Origin: an uncultured Clostridia bacterium
GTDB lineage: Bacteria; Bacillota; Clostridia; Oscillospirales; Ruminococcaceae
NCBI GenBank assembly: GCA_947624555.1
Contig: CANQKW010000002.1
Span: 1 to 64,000 of the forward strand
Reading direction: 5' to 3'
DNA length: 64,000 bases
Positions 62,545 to 64,000 of this stretch are shown in pieces; the first letter of the stretch is position 1, and the number at the start of each line of letters is the position of its first letter. The position numbers were made by a program, and so were the translations under genes. The notes beneath the pieces are model-generated. The model did not search any database. It had not been told where the DNA came from and was given only the letters and a program-made list of their open reading frames with translations.

Positions 62545-64000
62545 ATGGAAGATACTGCGGAAAAATATTCTCCTATGCTCAGGCAGTATAAGGAAATCAA
62601 GGAAAAATATCCCGAATATATACTGTTTTTCAGGTTGGGAGATTTTTATGAGATGTTCTTTGAGGACGCAATAATCGTTTCCCGTGAGCTGGAACTTGTC
62701 CTTACGTCAAGGGCAGGTTCTCCTATGTGCGGAGTGCCTTTTCACAGTGCGGAAACCTATATAAAAAGGCTTATCGACGCATCTTTCAGGGTAGCTATCT
62801 GCGAACAGCTTTCCGACCCTCACGCCTCAAAGGGATTGGTTCAGCGGGGAGTGATACGTCTTGTGACCGCAGGAACAGTTATTGAGGCGTCTTTGCTCTG
62901 CGAGGACAGGAATAATTATATCACGAGCATTTACACCTACGGCGAAAGAACGGGACTTGCTTTTGCGGATATTTCGACGGGAGAGATACACGTTTTCGAG
63001 AAATCGGGAAAAAACCGCGAGTCCGAAATTATTTCGGAGCTTTGCCGTTTCCACCCCGTAGAAATTCTTATCAACGCAAGTTTTGGGGATTTGAGGGAAG
63101 TATCAAATTTTGTATCCCATGACATCAAAAAGTGCCTGTGCGAATTGCGTGACGAAAGAGATTTTGACAATTCGGATCTGTCGGTAATATTCAATCAGTT
63201 TGAAAATATTTCCGATGTTGAGGCTTTGGGAATAGAAAGACTGGATTTTGCCCAGAAAGCGCTTTGTGCATTGTTCAGATATGTCGGAAATTCGTATAAG
63301 GCTACTGTAAAGCGTTTTACGGAGATTTCAACACATAAGTCCGACGAATATATGGACCTTGGCGTTACCACCCGACGCAACCTTGAACTTTGCGAAACTC
63401 TCCGTTCGGGAGAAAGAAAAGGCTCGCTGCTTTATGTTCTTGATAAAACGGTAACGGCAATGGGAAGGAGAAAGCTGCGTTCGTGGATTGAGCGTCCGCT
63501 TATCTCTCACGCAAAAATAATTGACAGATTAAATTCCGTTGAAGAATTGAAAAGAAAATGCTCTGATTTATGCGAAATAAGAGAGAATTTAAAAGGCGTT
63601 TACGACCTGGAGCGCCTTTTGTCGAGGATCGCCTATAAAAGAGCCTCTCCGAAAGACGTTCAGGCAATGGGAAAAACCCTTGCGGTACTGCCTGAGATAA
63701 AAAAAGAGCTGAGCGGTTTTAATTCACGGCTTTTAAAGGAGCTTGACAGAAATATAAGCGACCTTACAAGCATTTCGTCGCTCATAGAGAATGCGCTTAA
63801 CGACGAGCTGCCAAATGCCGTCCGTGACGGAAATGTTATACGGAACGGCTTTAACAGCGAGATTGACCGACTTCGTGACATTTCGTCGGGCGGAGAAAAA
63901 ATTCTTCATGAAATCGAAGAGCGTGAGCGTGAAAAAACGGGAATACGCACTCTTAAAGTTGGAAACAACCGTGTTTTCGGCTATTACATAGAAGTATCAA
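62545..64000 (+). CDS. DNA mismatch repair protein MutS, partial
   Basis: The first 485 codons are present and the frame runs off the window. The mismatch-recognition motif is FFRLGDFYEMFFEDA, with the Phe-x-Glu that contacts DNA. MCGVPFHSAETYI, LVTAGTVIEASLL, DISTGEI, the lever segment LDLT-like VTTRRNLELCETLR, and the clamp region (YYIEVS) follow in the normal order. The ATPase domain is beyond the edge. The ATG follows AAGGCGGTG by 8 bases. Confidence 0.96.
   Translation, partial: MEDTAEKYSPMLRQYKEIKEKYPEYILFFRLGDFYEMFFEDAIIVSRELELVLTSRAGSPMCGVPFHSAETYIKRLIDASFRVAICEQLSDPHASKGLVQRGVIRLVTAGTVIEASLLCEDRNNYITSIYTYGERTGLAFADISTGEIHVFEKSGKNRESEIISELCRFHPVEILINASFGDLREVSNFVSHDIKKCLCELRDERDFDNSDLSVIFNQFENISDVEALGIERLDFAQKALCALFRYVGNSYKATVKRFTEISTHKSDEYMDLGVTTRRNLELCETLRSGERKGSLLYVLDKTVTAMGRRKLRSWIERPLISHAKIIDRLNSVEELKRKCSDLCEIRENLKGVYDLERLLSRIAYKRASPKDVQAMGKTLAVLPEIKKELSGFNSRLLKELDRNISDLTSISSLIENALNDELPNAVRDGNVIRNGFNSEIDRLRDISSGGEKILHEIEEREREKTGIRTLKVGNNRVFGYYIEVS

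Overview
The window looks like chromosome of a low-to-moderate-GC Gram-positive Clostridia, probably an Oscillospiraceae/Ruminococcus-type gut anaerobe. The reasons are AGGAGG-type ribosome sites on nearly every gene, consistent TTGACA-17-TATAAT promoters, a stand-alone AICAR transformylase plus PurO in place of bifunctional PurH, the miaB-ymcA-like-mutS gene order, and many Asp/Ser-rich surface proteins. The family-level placement is inference.

Bases 1 to about 8552 are the right end of a prophage-like integrative element whose left end lies outside the window. Leftward genes (Gp37/Gp68-type, Lar-like, MazG-like, PP-loop PAPS-reductase-like, nuclease-like and several very small proteins) start from a strong promoter at 4218-4246. 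Facing it is a rightward promoter with an identical operator-bearing spacer, which drives an XRE repressor. A second XRE regulator with its own operator set, a DEDDh exonuclease-BRCT protein, a Cys-cluster protein and a large serine recombinase follow. The recombinase ends 35-45 bp before the point where the 3' half of a GH18 (YaaH/SleL-like) gene resumes, so the element sits inside that gene.

Bases 9000-36250 are housekeeping and membrane functions. They include an amidohydrolase, a MATE exporter, pth-mfd, an SPFH/zinc-ribbon protein, and a long leftward unit proB-proA-membrane protein-foldase-like lipoprotein-ABC-F-membrane protein. Next come a metal-ligand-deficient AcpS-like protein, a TetM-like GTPase fused to a Rae1/YacP-type NYN nuclease domain, trmO and a DHH phosphoesterase. 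They are followed by a leftward three-gene operon: solute-binding-like lipoprotein, degenerate tubulin-like protein, and TgpA-type membrane transglutaminase.

Bases 36250-46560 hold an HD hydrolase and a rightward purine operon: purE, purC, a purF paralogue without the catalytic Cys, true purF, purM, purN, purO and the AICARFT part of purH, with a few uncharacterised genes in between. The leader in front of purE holds a 28-codon reading frame overlapping an intrinsic terminator. purD, purL, purQ, purS and purB are not in this window.

Bases 46600-64000 hold an MBOAT acyltransferase with a DHHW partner, gdhA, a coiled-coil M23 murein hydrolase, ilvB-ilvN-ilvC, prmA-recD2-comF, and miaB-ricA-like-mutS (the last cut by the window end). 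I see no tRNA, rRNA, IS element or CRISPR array.
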